Positions 24,789 through 34,767 of a stretch of DNA of 64,000 bases are shown piece after piece; the first letter of the stretch is position 1; every line of letters begins with the position of its first letter. The position numbers were made by a program, and so were the translations under genes. The notes under the pieces are model-generated. The model searched no databases. It saw nothing but the letters and a program-made list of their open reading frames with translations, and had not been told where the DNA came from. The DNA comes from Pseudomonadota bacterium (lineage in GTDB: Bacteria; Pseudomonadota; Gammaproteobacteria; Ga0077536): contig JADJYF010000004.1 in the NCBI GenBank assembly GCA_016719885.1, positions 101,001 to 165,000 on the forward strand, given 5' to 3'.

Positions 24789-25894
24789 ACAAGACCAAGG
24801 CTTTCGATGCGCCCGCTCAGCACCAAGGTCATGCTGCCATGGCCCCGGCTCACCGCTTCACCGTGCGTGGCCGTAACCGCTACCGGTTGAATGCGGTGCC
24901 AATGTTCGTTGGCGTGGCCGTTGCCGTAGTCGATACGCGCCGGCGCGGACACGTCCCAGCAATCGAGCTCCACGCGCTCCGCGCCGCGCCATACGCCGAG
25001 TCCCTTGCGATCGTCGTAGCCGCCGCTGTAGCCCAGGCCCTGCATGGCGATGGCCGGACCTTGCGCGGCGGCGTCGAGCCTGAGCGCGCTGCCGTCGTCG
25101 AGCGTGGTAGTGAGCGTGGCATGGCGGAAGCGCCGCGTGCCGGCATGGAGGTCGACCTCGAGTTCGATGTCCTCCACCGCCCATTCGCGACCGCTGGCGC
25201 GATCGCGCACCATGCCGGTGGTATAGGGCGCTTCGCCTTCGCGGCCGTTCAATTGCACGTGGCCGGCCAGCGTGTCGGTGGAGAAAAACAGGAAGGCGAG
25301 CCTGAAGCCACGCGCGTCCAGGCCTTCCTCCTCGCCGGTCACGGGTTCGCGTATGCCCATGCGCGGACGCACGCCCCACGAGTGATCGCGGCATGCCCAC
25401 CAGTCCACGACCGCGATGCGCTGGCCGGCCGTTTCCAGCCAGCCGTTGGCGAGACCCAGCTGATCGAAACGCTGGTAGTCCTCCACCACCCGCGCGCGCT
25501 GGCGGCGGAAATGCGGCTGCTCCTCGTGGGGCGGCACGATGGCGCGCCATTCGATGTCACCGCGCAGATGCTCTCCGGCCTCGATGCCGAGACGAAAGGA
25601 CTGCAAGGGTTCCAGGGTTTCGATGCGTATCGGCCCGCAGCGTTGTTCGAAGGCGCGGCCCAGGGATTGCGACGCGCGCGCGTTGTACTGGCGCCCGCCA
25701 TTGATGACCACCGCCGCGCCGTCCAGCACGTTCATGTTGCGATAGGCGCCCATGGTGAGCTGCGCGGCGCCGTGGCCGTCGGGCGCGTAGAACGCGAACC
25801 AGTGACGGTCGAAGAAGCGCGGGTCGCTGGTGCCGACGTGATCGAAGGTGCTGGCGATCTGGTGCCACAGCGTGTCGTCCATGGGCGTCAACAT
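24785..25894 (-). CDS. DUF7065-like (lipocalin/carotenoid-hydratase-like) protein
   Basis: A 369-residue, probably beta-rich protein. The conserved WWACRDHSWGVRPR motif is shared with the protein at 28575-29513 (GMRDRTWGRRP), so the two are distant paralogues. The fold resembles carotenoid 1,2-hydratase / lipocalin-like AttH domains. Such genes neighbour APH-type kinases and acyl-CoA ligases in degraders, but no activity is established. No signal peptide. The start at 25894 has GAGG upstream; ATG 25882 is an alternative. It lies 12 bases after the small helical protein gene and belongs to one transcript with it and the kinase. Its end overlaps a REP-like element. Confidence 0.72.
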   Translation of the reverse strand: MLTPMDDTLWHQIASTFDHVGTSDPRFFDRHWFAFYAPDGHGAAQLTMGAYRNMNVLDGAAVVINGGRQYNARASQSLGRAFEQRCGPIRIETLEPLQSFRLGIEAGEHLRGDIEWRAIVPPHEEQPHFRRQRARVVEDYQRFDQLGLANGWLETAGQRIAVVDWWACRDHSWGVRPRMGIREPVTGEEEGLDARGFRLAFLFFSTDTLAGHVQLNGREGEAPYTTGMVRDRASGREWAVEDIELEVDLHAGTRRFRHATLTTTLDDGSALRLDAAAQGPAIAMQGLGYSGGYDDRKGLGVWRGAERVELDCWDVSAPARIDYGNGHANEHWHRIQPVAVTATHGEAVSRGHGSMTLVLSGRIESLGLV

Positions 25895-25906
25895 GGTGGC
25901 CGGACC

Positions 25907-26347
25907 TCAGCGCTTGGTTTTCGGCACCGCGCCGGTCAGGCGCAGCGGAAATCGTCGTGAACGCTCCTCGAGGTGCGCGCCTATGCGCGCCGTCAAGGCT
26001 GGCGACAGGGCCAGGCAGTCGCCGAGCAGGGCGCGCAGCGCCTCGTTGCGCGTGTCGGCGGCCAGCGCATCGGCGGCATCGGCTGGCGCCTCGGCCAGTG
26101 CCGCATCGAGTCGTGCGCGCAAGTCGCCCGCCGCGGCGTCGCGCGCGTCGCCGAGCAGCGCGCCCATGGCGTCGTTGTCCCAATGCAGGAAGGGCAGCAG
26201 CTGGTGCCAGGCGCGGCCCAGCATGCGCACGTTGGCGACCAGGCTGCGCAGCGTTTCCTGGCTGTGCGCGCTGGCGAGCTCGGGCGCAATCGCGCTTTCG
26301 AGAATGCGGCACATGCCTTCCAGTTGTTCGCTGACGTTCGGATGCAT
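25907..26347 (-). CDS. Small helical protein, DUF6285-like
   Basis: 146 residues, predicted almost entirely helical and rich in Ala/Leu/Arg. It resembles the small protein at 31240-31653 in size, in position beside an APH kinase and in the N-terminal helix pattern. DUF6285 proteins are characteristic partners of APH-like phosphotransferases in actinobacterial and proteobacterial degradation clusters; no function is known. The start at 26347 is supported by AGGGACC about 6 bases upstream; the longer open frame lacks one. It lies between the kinase and the DUF7065-like gene. Confidence 0.6.
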   Translation of the reverse strand: MHPNVSEQLEGMCRILESAIAPELASAHSQETLRSLVANVRMLGRAWHQLLPFLHWDNDAMGALLGDARDAAAGDLRARLDAALAEAPADAADALAADTRNEALRALLGDCLALSPALTARIGAHLEERSRRFPLRLTGAVPKTKR

Positions 26348-26437
26348 GCTTAGGTCCCTGGTCAGGCCGCCAATGCGCCTTGCCGCGACCACCCAGCCGC
26401 ACCCTCGGTGTTGACGAGATAATTTTGGCCAGGGCCC

Positions 26438-27436
26438 TTATCTCATCATCGACAACATCTGTTGAAACAGCCACACCGGGTTGTGATAGACGCGCTCCAT
26501 CTTGCCGGCCACGAAAGCCTCCACGCCGGTCAGCACGATGACCGACAGTTTCCAGCACGAGAACACGTTCCACCAGTTGAGTTCGACCGGGTCGACGCGA
26601 AACCCCGTGGCGGCCTCGAAGGCGGCGACGATGTGCTGGCGTTGCCAATGGCCGGCGATCTGCTGCTCACGTGCGCGCGGCGGGTTGGTGATCCAGCCGA
26701 GGTCTTCGAGCGGGTCGCCGAGATGGGCGGTTTCCCAGTCGAGCATGGCGCTGATGTCGTTGTCGACCAGCAGCGCGTTGCCGGGCTTGAAGTCGCCATG
26801 CACCAGCACCACCGCCTGTGCGCGCGGCGCGTGTTCGCGCAGCCAGGCGAGCGCGAGGCGCATTTCCGGCAAAGGCTCGAGCTCGACGCGTTCGAGTTCG
26901 CCCTGCCAGAAGTCGAGTTCGGCATGGGCGCCATAGGCCTGCTCGGGGCGCCCGTCGCCGAGCGCCAGCGCGCGCCAGTCGACTTTCTGAATGGTGGCCA
27001 GGAGTTCGACGAAGCGCCGGCCGAGGTCGACGCGTTCGGCCAGCGCTCGCTCGCCGGCGAGCACATGCCAGTCACAGGTGCCGGGCATCAGATCCATGAT
27101 CATGGCGGGCGCGCCGAACACGCCCTCGCCTTCGTCCACCCAGCGCACCGGCGGCGCCGGCACCGGCGTGGCTTCAAGCGCGCGCAGCACGCGGAATTCC
27201 CAGCGCCTGTCGGTCGACAGCAGGCTCGCCACCGGATCGCGGCGCAGGATCATGCGCTGCGCACGGCCCTCGCCCTGCTCACGCCAGCGCGCCTCGAACA
27301 CCCAGTTCTCGCGCGACAGGCCGCTGGCGGTGCGTTGTAGATCGGTGATGACGATGTCGCTCGCTGCCGGCCATTCATTGGCGAGGACGGTGGCGAGCGC
27401 GCGCGCGATGCTGTCGGGTGTCGCCGTGTCGTTCAT
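26438..27436 (-). CDS. APH-family phosphotransferase (ACAD10/aminoglycoside-kinase fold)
   Basis: A 332-residue kinase-fold protein of the phosphotransferase_enzyme family. The Brenner motif is intact (LVHGDFKPGN, Asp215 and Asn220), as is the metal-binding Asp233 in MLDWE. The acyl-CoA-gene-associated branch of this family is thought to phosphorylate small hydroxylated substrates such as hydroxyacyl-CoA, as mammalian ACAD10/11 do; in bacteria this is inference. The start at 27436 is MNDTATPDS; the upstream open frame is a shadow of the divergent gene. It is first in the minus-strand module with the DUF6285-like and DUF7065-like genes. Confidence 0.85.
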   Translation of the reverse strand: MNDTATPDSIARALATVLANEWPAASDIVITDLQRTASGLSRENWVFEARWREQGEGRAQRMILRRDPVASLLSTDRRWEFRVLRALEATPVPAPPVRWVDEGEGVFGAPAMIMDLMPGTCDWHVLAGERALAERVDLGRRFVELLATIQKVDWRALALGDGRPEQAYGAHAELDFWQGELERVELEPLPEMRLALAWLREHAPRAQAVVLVHGDFKPGNALLVDNDISAMLDWETAHLGDPLEDLGWITNPPRAREQQIAGHWQRQHIVAAFEAATGFRVDPVELNWWNVFSCWKLSVIVLTGVEAFVAGKMERVYHNPVWLFQQMLSMMR

Positions 27437-27507
27437 GGCTGGGCAGTATAGGGGCGCGCGTCGCGCAGCTTCATGCCGAAATCGGGTGGGGCGACTGCAC
27501 GAACATT

Positions 27508-27563
27508 GTGGGTCAGACTTCAGTCTGACATTCCACTTCATGTCCGACCGAAGTCGGACCCAC
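27508..27563. repeat. REP-like family B inverted pair
   Basis: Plus-strand element 27508-27532 (GTGG head, GTCAGACTTCAGTCTGAC) and a minus-strand variant 27541-27563 facing it across 8 bases, in the divergent gap between the kinase and SMP-30 genes. Confidence 0.8.
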
Positions 27564-27620
27564 AAAATACCTCGCGCTACATATAATCGCCGCAACACCA
27601 CAGGGGAGAGCGCCAGCGTC

Positions 27621-28565
27621 ATGGCATTGCAGGAGATCCCGCTCGCGAGCGCGAGCAAGGTCGCACTCGGCGTGAAGCGACCGGAAGACGTGGTGGTGGC
27701 ACGCGATGGCACGGTGTGGCTGTCGGACCAGGCGAGCGCCTGCGCGCGCTTGAACGCCGATGGCAGCATCACGCGCGTCGGCCGCGCCGGCGGCGCGCCC
27801 AATGGCATCAACATGGACCGCCAGGGTCGCGTGTTGATCGCCAACTTCGGCGGACCGGAAGACGGACACGGGCCGCTGCAACGCCTCGACCCCGCCACCG
27901 GCGAAGTCGAACTCCTGGTCGGTGAACTCGGTGGGCGCAAGCTGTTCGGCTGCAACTACCCGCTGGTCGACAGCCAGGATCGCATCTGGTGCAGTCATTC
28001 CACCTGGGGTTCGCTGGATGCCGCGTGGGACGGCCAGGACGATGGCCTGGTGTTCCGCCTCGATCCCGACGGACGCGTGACGGTGGTCGCCGAAGGCATC
28101 CAGTTCGCCAACGGCATGGCCTTCGATGCCGGCGAGCAACATCTCTACGTGTGCCAGACCACCAGTTGCAGCGTGGTGCGCTACGCGCTCCGCGCCGATG
28201 GTTCGCTGGGGCCGGCCGAAGCCTATGGCCCCAAGCTCGGCCTCACCCACAAGGAAGTGCAGGCGCAACGTCCGGTGACGCCGGCGCTGCGCAGCCAGCT
28301 CGGGCCGACCGATGGCTGCGGCTTCGACGTCGAAGGCAACCTGTGGGTGACCTTGGTGTTGGCCAACAAGGTCGTCGCCATCACGCCGCGGGGTGAAGTG
28401 GTGACCATGCTCTCCGACCCGGGCGGCGTGATCATGCACAGCCCGACCAACGTGTCGTGGGGCGGGGCGGACATGCGCGATCTCTACATCGGCAGCGTGA
28501 CCCGCGACTACGTCGTGAAAGTACGCAGCCCGCTGCCCGGCCTGCCGCTCGTTCATCAACTCTGA
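27621..28565 (+). CDS. SMP-30/gluconolactonase-like beta-propeller protein
   Basis: A 314-residue six-bladed beta-propeller of the SMP-30/gluconolactonase/LRE-like family, with repeated D-G-x-(V/L)-W blade strands such as RDGTVWLSDQ, GGAPNGINMDRQGRVLIANFGG, FANGMAFDAGEQHLYVCQT and GCGFDVEGNLWVT. Members are calcium-dependent lactonases, which would fit lactones produced by Baeyer-Villiger enzymes nearby; this role is inference. The ATG at 27621 is preceded by CAGGGGAGAG at 13 bases. The long upstream open frame crosses REP-like sequence and is rejected. The DUF7065-like gene follows after 9 bases, so they share an operon. Confidence 0.88.
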   Translation: MALQEIPLASASKVALGVKRPEDVVVARDGTVWLSDQASACARLNADGSITRVGRAGGAPNGINMDRQGRVLIANFGGPEDGHGPLQRLDPATGEVELLVGELGGRKLFGCNYPLVDSQDRIWCSHSTWGSLDAAWDGQDDGLVFRLDPDGRVTVVAEGIQFANGMAFDAGEQHLYVCQTTSCSVVRYALRADGSLGPAEAYGPKLGLTHKEVQAQRPVTPALRSQLGPTDGCGFDVEGNLWVTLVLANKVVAITPRGEVVTMLSDPGGVIMHSPTNVSWGGADMRDLYIGSVTRDYVVKVRSPLPGLPLVHQL

Positions 28566-28574
28566 GGTAGCGCC

Positions 28575-29513
28575 ATGACCGCTCACAGCTTCACGCCGCG
28601 CGACGACCGCTTCCATTTCGATCAGATGGGCGACGACTGGTGGGCGACGGAAACCGCGTGGTTCTCCTTCCATCATCCCGAGCGCAAGCTCGGCGGCTGG
28701 TTCTACAACATGTTCCGTCCCAACATCGGCACCGTGGCCGGCGGTGCGTGGGTGTGGGACGACAAGGCGCACCTGCCGTGGGAATGTCTCTACACCGCCA
28801 ACTACACCGCCCTGCAATTGCCGCGCGACCAGGATCTCGATGATTGCCGTCTGCCCAACGGCGTATCGATCAAGGTGCTCGAACCCTGCCAGCGCTACGC
28901 GCTCGGCTACGACGACGGCGATCGTCTCAAGGCCAATCTCGTGTTCGACGGCGTGATGCCGCCCGAGCCCTTGACCGCGGTCGGTTCGACTTTCGGCTCC
29001 GCCCATCACTTCGACCAGTTCGGTCGCGTGCATGGCGAAATCGTGCTGCACGGTGAGCGCATCGCCATCGACTGCATCGGCATGCGCGATCGCACCTGGG
29101 GCCGGCGGCCGGAAGACCGGCCGCGCCAGGCCGCCTACGTGACCGGCGCCGCCGATGCCGGCCATGGTTTCCTGGCCGTCACCAACGTCAAGCCCGACGG
29201 CGATTTCATCGCCTACGGCTTCTTGCGACGCGACGGCGTAACCGTGAGCCTGGCCGGCGGTGAACGCATCCTCGAGCGCTGCCCGCAAGAGCATTGGGTG
29301 ACGCGCATCACCATCAAGGCCCACGACGCCAAGGGCCGCGAGATGACGGCGGTCGGCGTGCCGGTCAGCCGCGTGATCCTCAATCGCCACACCTTCATCG
29401 ACGTCAACAGCCTCATCCGCTGGGATCTGGATGGCGTGGTCGCCTATGGCGAAGACCAGGACATGTGGCCGGTGCATCGCTGGGCGCGACTGAAACGCGA
29501 TCGCGGCGTTTGA
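28575..29513 (+). CDS. DUF7065-like protein, second copy
   Basis: A 312-residue beta-rich protein sharing the RDRTWGRRP signature and general layout with the 24785-25894 product, although divergent overall. It opens with FTPRDDRFHFDQMGDDWWATETAWFSFHHPERKLGG, rich in aromatics, typical of this ligand-binding-like family. No signal peptide. GAGG lies 7 bases before the start. It lies between the SMP-30 gene and the acyl-CoA ligase gene, in one plus-strand operon running to the APH kinase at 32690. Confidence 0.75.
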   Translation: MTAHSFTPRDDRFHFDQMGDDWWATETAWFSFHHPERKLGGWFYNMFRPNIGTVAGGAWVWDDKAHLPWECLYTANYTALQLPRDQDLDDCRLPNGVSIKVLEPCQRYALGYDDGDRLKANLVFDGVMPPEPLTAVGSTFGSAHHFDQFGRVHGEIVLHGERIAIDCIGMRDRTWGRRPEDRPRQAAYVTGAADAGHGFLAVTNVKPDGDFIAYGFLRRDGVTVSLAGGERILERCPQEHWVTRITIKAHDAKGREMTAVGVPVSRVILNRHTFIDVNSLIRWDLDGVVAYGEDQDMWPVHRWARLKRDRGV

Positions 29514-29547
29514 TCTTCGGCGTCGGTACACCGTCAGAGACCCTTCC

Positions 29548-31212
<1,665 letters not shown>

Positions 31213-31239
31213 AGATTCAACACGAGGTTGACCTTGACC

Positions 31240-31653
31240 ATGAACGCCGACCAGCTGCTGGAACGCATCGCCACCACCTTGAAACGCGACATCGGCCCGG
31301 CGGTCGAGGGCGAATATCCCAAGACCCAGGCCTTCATGGCGGCCGTGGTGCTGCAGAAACTCGGCCGTCAGCTCGGGCTCGCCGCCGTGCACAAGGCGGC
31401 GGATGAAGCCGACACGCTGGCGCTGCTGGACGACTTGCGCGTGACGCTGGAACAGGCGCCGCCGCCGGCCGGCATCACCGCCGCCGTCGCCACGCTCGCC
31501 GCCCAGCGCGACGAGCAGGCGCTGTGCGGGCTCATCACCGCGCTGTACGGCGCGCGCGCCGAGTTGGGCGAAGAACGGTTCACCGCGCTGCTCGGGCGCG
31601 TGCGCAAGAACCTGCGTGCATCCATCGACCGTCGCATGGTGTACGCGGCATGA
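31240..31653 (+). CDS. Small helical protein, DUF6285-like, second copy
   Basis: 137 residues, almost all helix: N-terminal ADQLLERIATTLKRDIGPAV then EYPKTQAFMAAVVLQKLGRQ. This is the partner of the APH kinase encoded next, which it overlaps by ATGA (31650-31653), so translation is coupled. A similar small gene also lies beside the other kinase at 26438. I start at ATG 31240; the TTG at 31228 is possible. No enzyme signature. Confidence 0.68.
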   Translation: MNADQLLERIATTLKRDIGPAVEGEYPKTQAFMAAVVLQKLGRQLGLAAVHKAADEADTLALLDDLRVTLEQAPPPAGITAAVATLAAQRDEQALCGLITALYGARAELGEERFTALLGRVRKNLRASIDRRMVYAA

Positions 31654-32690
31654 GCGCGGCCAACGACCCCAAGCTCGAGGCGCGCATCCTCGACTACCTG
31701 AAGAGCCGCATTCCCGGCGGCCGTGACTTCGCGCTCGCGAATGTCTCGCGCATCGCGGTCGGCTGGTCGCACGAGACCTGGCTGTTCGACCTCGAGTATC
31801 GCGAGGACGGCCGCGAAGTGACGCGCGGCATGTGCCTGCGCCGCGATCCGGGCAATGCCTTGCTGCGTCACCTGTCGAGTCTCGATGAACAATACCGCGT
31901 GCTGAAATGCCTGGAAGGCACGGCGCTGCCGACGCCCAAGGTCTACTGGTACGAAGATGATCTGGCGATCCTCGACATGCCGTTCCTGGTCATGGAAAAA
32001 GTGCCGGGCAGCTGTCCGAGCCCGTGGGGCCGCGACGGTCGCGCCTATTACCAGGCCGCCGCCGAGCGCGGCACCCTGCCGGCGAGTTTCACTTCGACGC
32101 TGGCCACCTTGCACACCCTCGACTGGCGCGCCGCCGGCCTCGAATTCCTCGGCGTGCCGGCCACCGGTCCCGAGTTCGCGCTGCGCGAGATCGCCAAGTG
32201 GAAGGAATTGATCGCGCTGTCCGACGCCGCGCCCGAACCGATACTGACCGACCTCATCGCCTGGCTGGAAGCCAATGCGCCGAGTTCGGAACACGTGACC
32301 CTGGTGCACGGCGCCTACCGCACCGGCAACCTGCTCATCGACGATGACCGCATCTCGGCGGTGCTGGACTGGGAGCTGCAGGTGCTGGGCGACCCGATGT
32401 ACGACGTTGCCTACGTGCTGTCGGACTTGAACCGCGAAGGCACGCCGCTGCTGTCCAACCTGGTCGAGCGCGATGCCTTCTTCCGCGACTACGAAGCGCA
32501 GACCGGTTTCACCATCGACATCGAACGCTGCCGTTACTACAACGCGCTGTACGCGATGCGCTCGGTGGCGTTCTGGATGAGCGCCTCGGGCCTCTATGCC
32601 AGCGGCCGCAGTGATGACATCCGCCTGGCGCGCACCGCGTGGTCGGTGCCGGTGGTGCTGGAGCGCGCGGCGACGGAGCTGGGGTACTGA
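31650..32690 (+). CDS. APH-family phosphotransferase lacking the catalytic Asp
   Basis: A 346-residue kinase-fold protein of the same family as the 26438 product. The activation-type Asp240 (VLDWE) is intact, but the catalytic-loop motif reads LVHGAYRTGN: Asp is replaced by Ala222 (codon 32313-32315), while Asn226 remains. It may be a pseudokinase or use other chemistry. It overlaps the DUF6285-like gene at ATGA and closes the operon beginning with SMP-30. The downstream region is full of REP-like repeats. Confidence 0.85.
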   Translation: MSAANDPKLEARILDYLKSRIPGGRDFALANVSRIAVGWSHETWLFDLEYREDGREVTRGMCLRRDPGNALLRHLSSLDEQYRVLKCLEGTALPTPKVYWYEDDLAILDMPFLVMEKVPGSCPSPWGRDGRAYYQAAAERGTLPASFTSTLATLHTLDWRAAGLEFLGVPATGPEFALREIAKWKELIALSDAAPEPILTDLIAWLEANAPSSEHVTLVHGAYRTGNLLIDDDRISAVLDWELQVLGDPMYDVAYVLSDLNREGTPLLSNLVERDAFFRDYEAQTGFTIDIERCRYYNALYAMRSVAFWMSASGLYASGRSDDIRLARTAWSVPVVLERAATELGY

Positions 32691-32844
32691 TTCGCCGTGT
32701 GCCCCGTAGGTGCGAATTATGGTGGTGGTGCGGGGGTCGCGATGCCGGCGTGTATTGCAATGGGCGGGGGGCGCAGCGATGAGACCAAGCCCACTGTCGC
32801 GATTGATCGACACCCCGCCATCCGCCAGCTTCGCCGTGTGCCCT

Positions 32845-32869
32845 GTAGGTGCGAATTCATTCGCACATT
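32845..32869 (+). repeat. REP-like family A element
   Basis: Complete single copy: GTAG head and GTGCGAATTCATTCGCAC core ending in ATT. A truncated copy ending at GAATT lies at 32706-32718. Confidence 0.8.
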
Positions 32870-32901
32870 GAAGTGACGGTGGCCCGGCGCCACGCGACCG
32901 G

Positions 32902-32968
32902 AATGTCAGGCTGAAGCCTGACCCACAGGCAAAGTGGCACTCTTTGTGGGTCAGGCTTCAGCCTGACA
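32902..32968. repeat. REP-like family B divergent pair
   Basis: Minus-strand element 32902-32927 and plus-strand element 32945-32968 with GTCAGGCTTCAGCCTGAC cores and GTGG heads, 17 bases apart. Confidence 0.8.
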
Positions 32969-32999
32969 GGTATGGGCCCGCCGACTCGTACTCACTGCT

Positions 33000-33764
33000 T
33001 CACCCGCGATTGATCGACACCCCGCCATCGGCCAGCAGCACCGCGCCGGTGGTGAAGCTCGAGGCGGACGACGCCAGGTAGAGCGCCGACTGCGCGATTT
33101 CCTCGGGCTGCGCGGTGCGTTTCAAGGCGTGCAGGCCGCGCACGTACTGCATCGCTTCCTCGTTCGGCGCGAAGCCGCGCCCCATGGGCGTGTCCACGCC
33201 GCCCGGTAACAGCGCGTTGACGCGTATGCCCTGCGCTCCGTATTCCACCGCCAAGGCCTGGGTGAGGCCGATGAGGCCGGACTTGCTGGCGGCGTAGGCG
33301 GCCATGCCGGCGAAGCCGACCGTGTAGCCGACGAAAGTGCCGGTGAAGATCAACGAACCGCCGCCGCGTTCGGCCATGGCCGGCAGCTGATGCTTGGCGC
33401 CGAGAAAGGCGCTGGTGAGGTTGGTGGCGATGATCGACTGCCAGTCGGCCAGCGTGAGCGCCGGCGTGGCCGTCATGTTGCCGGTGGTGGCGGCGTTGTT
33501 GAATGCAATGTCGAGCCCGCCGAAATGCGATCGCGCAAGCGACACCGCGGCTTCGGCATGCGCCTCGTCCTGCACATCGCCGGCCAGCGCAAGCGCTTCG
33601 CCGCCATCGGCGACGATTTCTTCCACCAGCGTATCAAGCTCGCGCGCGCGTCGCGCCGTCACCACGAGCCGCGCGCCCTCGGCCGCAAAAAGACGCGCGC
33701 TCGCGCGACCGATGCCCGAGCTCGCGCCGGTGACCAACGCGACCTTGCCCTGCAGTGCGCCCAT
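33000..33764 (-). CDS. SDR-family oxidoreductase
   Basis: A 254-residue short-chain dehydrogenase. TGASSGIG is at 12-19, the NNAA motif at 89-92 (FNNAAT), and Tyr157/Lys161 in YAASK. The position usually taken by the catalytic Ser is Thr143 (FTGTFVG), which is seen in some SDR subgroups. It ends SINRG. The ATG at 33764 has GAGGAG at 6 bases; the ATG at 33770 abuts that sequence and is less likely. It is divergent from the next SDR. Its last ~32 bases are duplicated downstream. Confidence 0.9.
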   Translation of the reverse strand: MGALQGKVALVTGASSGIGRASARLFAAEGARLVVTARRARELDTLVEEIVADGGEALALAGDVQDEAHAEAAVSLARSHFGGLDIAFNNAATTGNMTATPALTLADWQSIIATNLTSAFLGAKHQLPAMAERGGGSLIFTGTFVGYTVGFAGMAAYAASKSGLIGLTQALAVEYGAQGIRVNALLPGGVDTPMGRGFAPNEEAMQYVRGLHALKRTAQPEEIAQSALYLASSASSFTTGAVLLADGGVSINRG

Positions 33765-33881
33765 TGCCATCTCCTCGAATGATGTGGGGACAGCACCGTA
33801 AGCGCAGGCCGGCGCCGCGACCTCCCGATACTTGCGTGGCAATTCGTAAGCGTCGCTCCACCGACGGCACCTGTTTGCCGT

Positions 33882-33904
33882 TGGTCCGACTTCAGTCGGA
33901 CATT
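33882..33904 (+). repeat. REP-like family B element (variant)
   Basis: GTCCGACTTCAGTCGGAC core followed by ATT, between the divergent SDR genes. Confidence 0.6.
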
Positions 33905-33997
33905 GAAGACCCTGCACAGGCGCAAGAATCGAGACGCCGAACGTCACGCTCTCGCGCTTCAATTCCATCACCTGTCGTTCACTCCGCGGAGCCCCCC

Positions 33998-34753
33998 ATG
34001 CCGTCACTCGACAACAAGGTCGCGTTGGTGACCGGTGCTTCGCGGGGCATCGGTCGCGCCATCGCGCGCCGCCTCGCCAGCGACGGCGCGCGCGTGGTGG
34101 TCAACTATGCGCGCGACGCGGCGGCGGCCGCCGCCAGCGTCGAGGACATCGTCGCGGCCGGCGGACAAGCCATTGCCGTGCAAGCAGACATCGCGCGGCG
34201 AGACGACATTCGTCGCCTGTTCGCCGCCGCCGTGCGGCAATTCGGTCGCCTCGATATTTTCGTCGCGAATGCCGGCCATGCGGTGTTCAAACCGCTCGCG
34301 GACATCACCGAAGACGATTTCGACCGGACCTATGCCGTCAATGCGCGCGGCACCTTCTTCTGCTTGCAGGAGGCCTTGCAACACCTCGGCGAGGGCGGAC
34401 GCATCGTGTGCATTTCGACCATCGGCACCTTGCTGAACCTGCCGGGCGGCGCCTGCTATTTCGGCGCCAAGGCCGCCGTCGAACAGTTCTGCCGCGTGGC
34501 GGCGCGCGAAGTGGCGGCACGCGGCATCACCATCAATGCGGTATCGCCGGGCTTCATCGATACCGACATGCTGCGCGAGGTGTTGAGCGGCGAGTCCGAC
34601 GATGGCGCGCAGGCGCTGATCGCCATGACGCCGCTGGCGCGTCTCGGCGCGGGCCGCGACATCGCCGGCGCGGTGTCGTTCCTGGTGGGGCCGGATGGCG
34701 CCTGGATGACGCGTCAGAACCTCGCGGTCGACGGCGGCATCATCAGCCGCTGA
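33998..34753 (+). CDS. SDR-family oxidoreductase (FabG-like)
   Basis: A 251-residue short-chain dehydrogenase with TGASRGIG at 12-19, FVANAGHAVF, CISTIG carrying the catalytic Ser, and YFGAK with Tyr and Lys. The C-terminus NLAVDGGIISR is typical of FabG-like 3-oxoacyl reductases. GGAG sits 6 bases before the ATG. The open frame upstream to 33755 overlaps a repeat and the divergent gene and is not used. It is convergent with the DUF1302 gene, 14 bases apart. Substrate not inferable. Confidence 0.9.
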   Translation: MPSLDNKVALVTGASRGIGRAIARRLASDGARVVVNYARDAAAAAASVEDIVAAGGQAIAVQADIARRDDIRRLFAAAVRQFGRLDIFVANAGHAVFKPLADITEDDFDRTYAVNARGTFFCLQEALQHLGEGGRIVCISTIGTLLNLPGGACYFGAKAAVEQFCRVAAREVAARGITINAVSPGFIDTDMLREVLSGESDDGAQALIAMTPLARLGAGRDIAGAVSFLVGPDGAWMTRQNLAVDGGIISR

Positions 34754-34767
34754 CCGCCATCGCGCCG

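Larger units (their letters stand above)
32691..32999. other. Repeat-rich intergenic region without a gene
   Basis: Holds a truncated family A element (32706-32718), a full one (32845-32869) and a divergent family B pair (32902-32927 minus, 32945-32968 plus). A 28-base block occurs twice with one mismatch (32691-32718 and 32830-32857). A 32-base copy of the 3' end of the next SDR gene lies at 32798-32829, matching 33005-33036 with one mismatch. No credible open frame. Confidence 0.8.
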
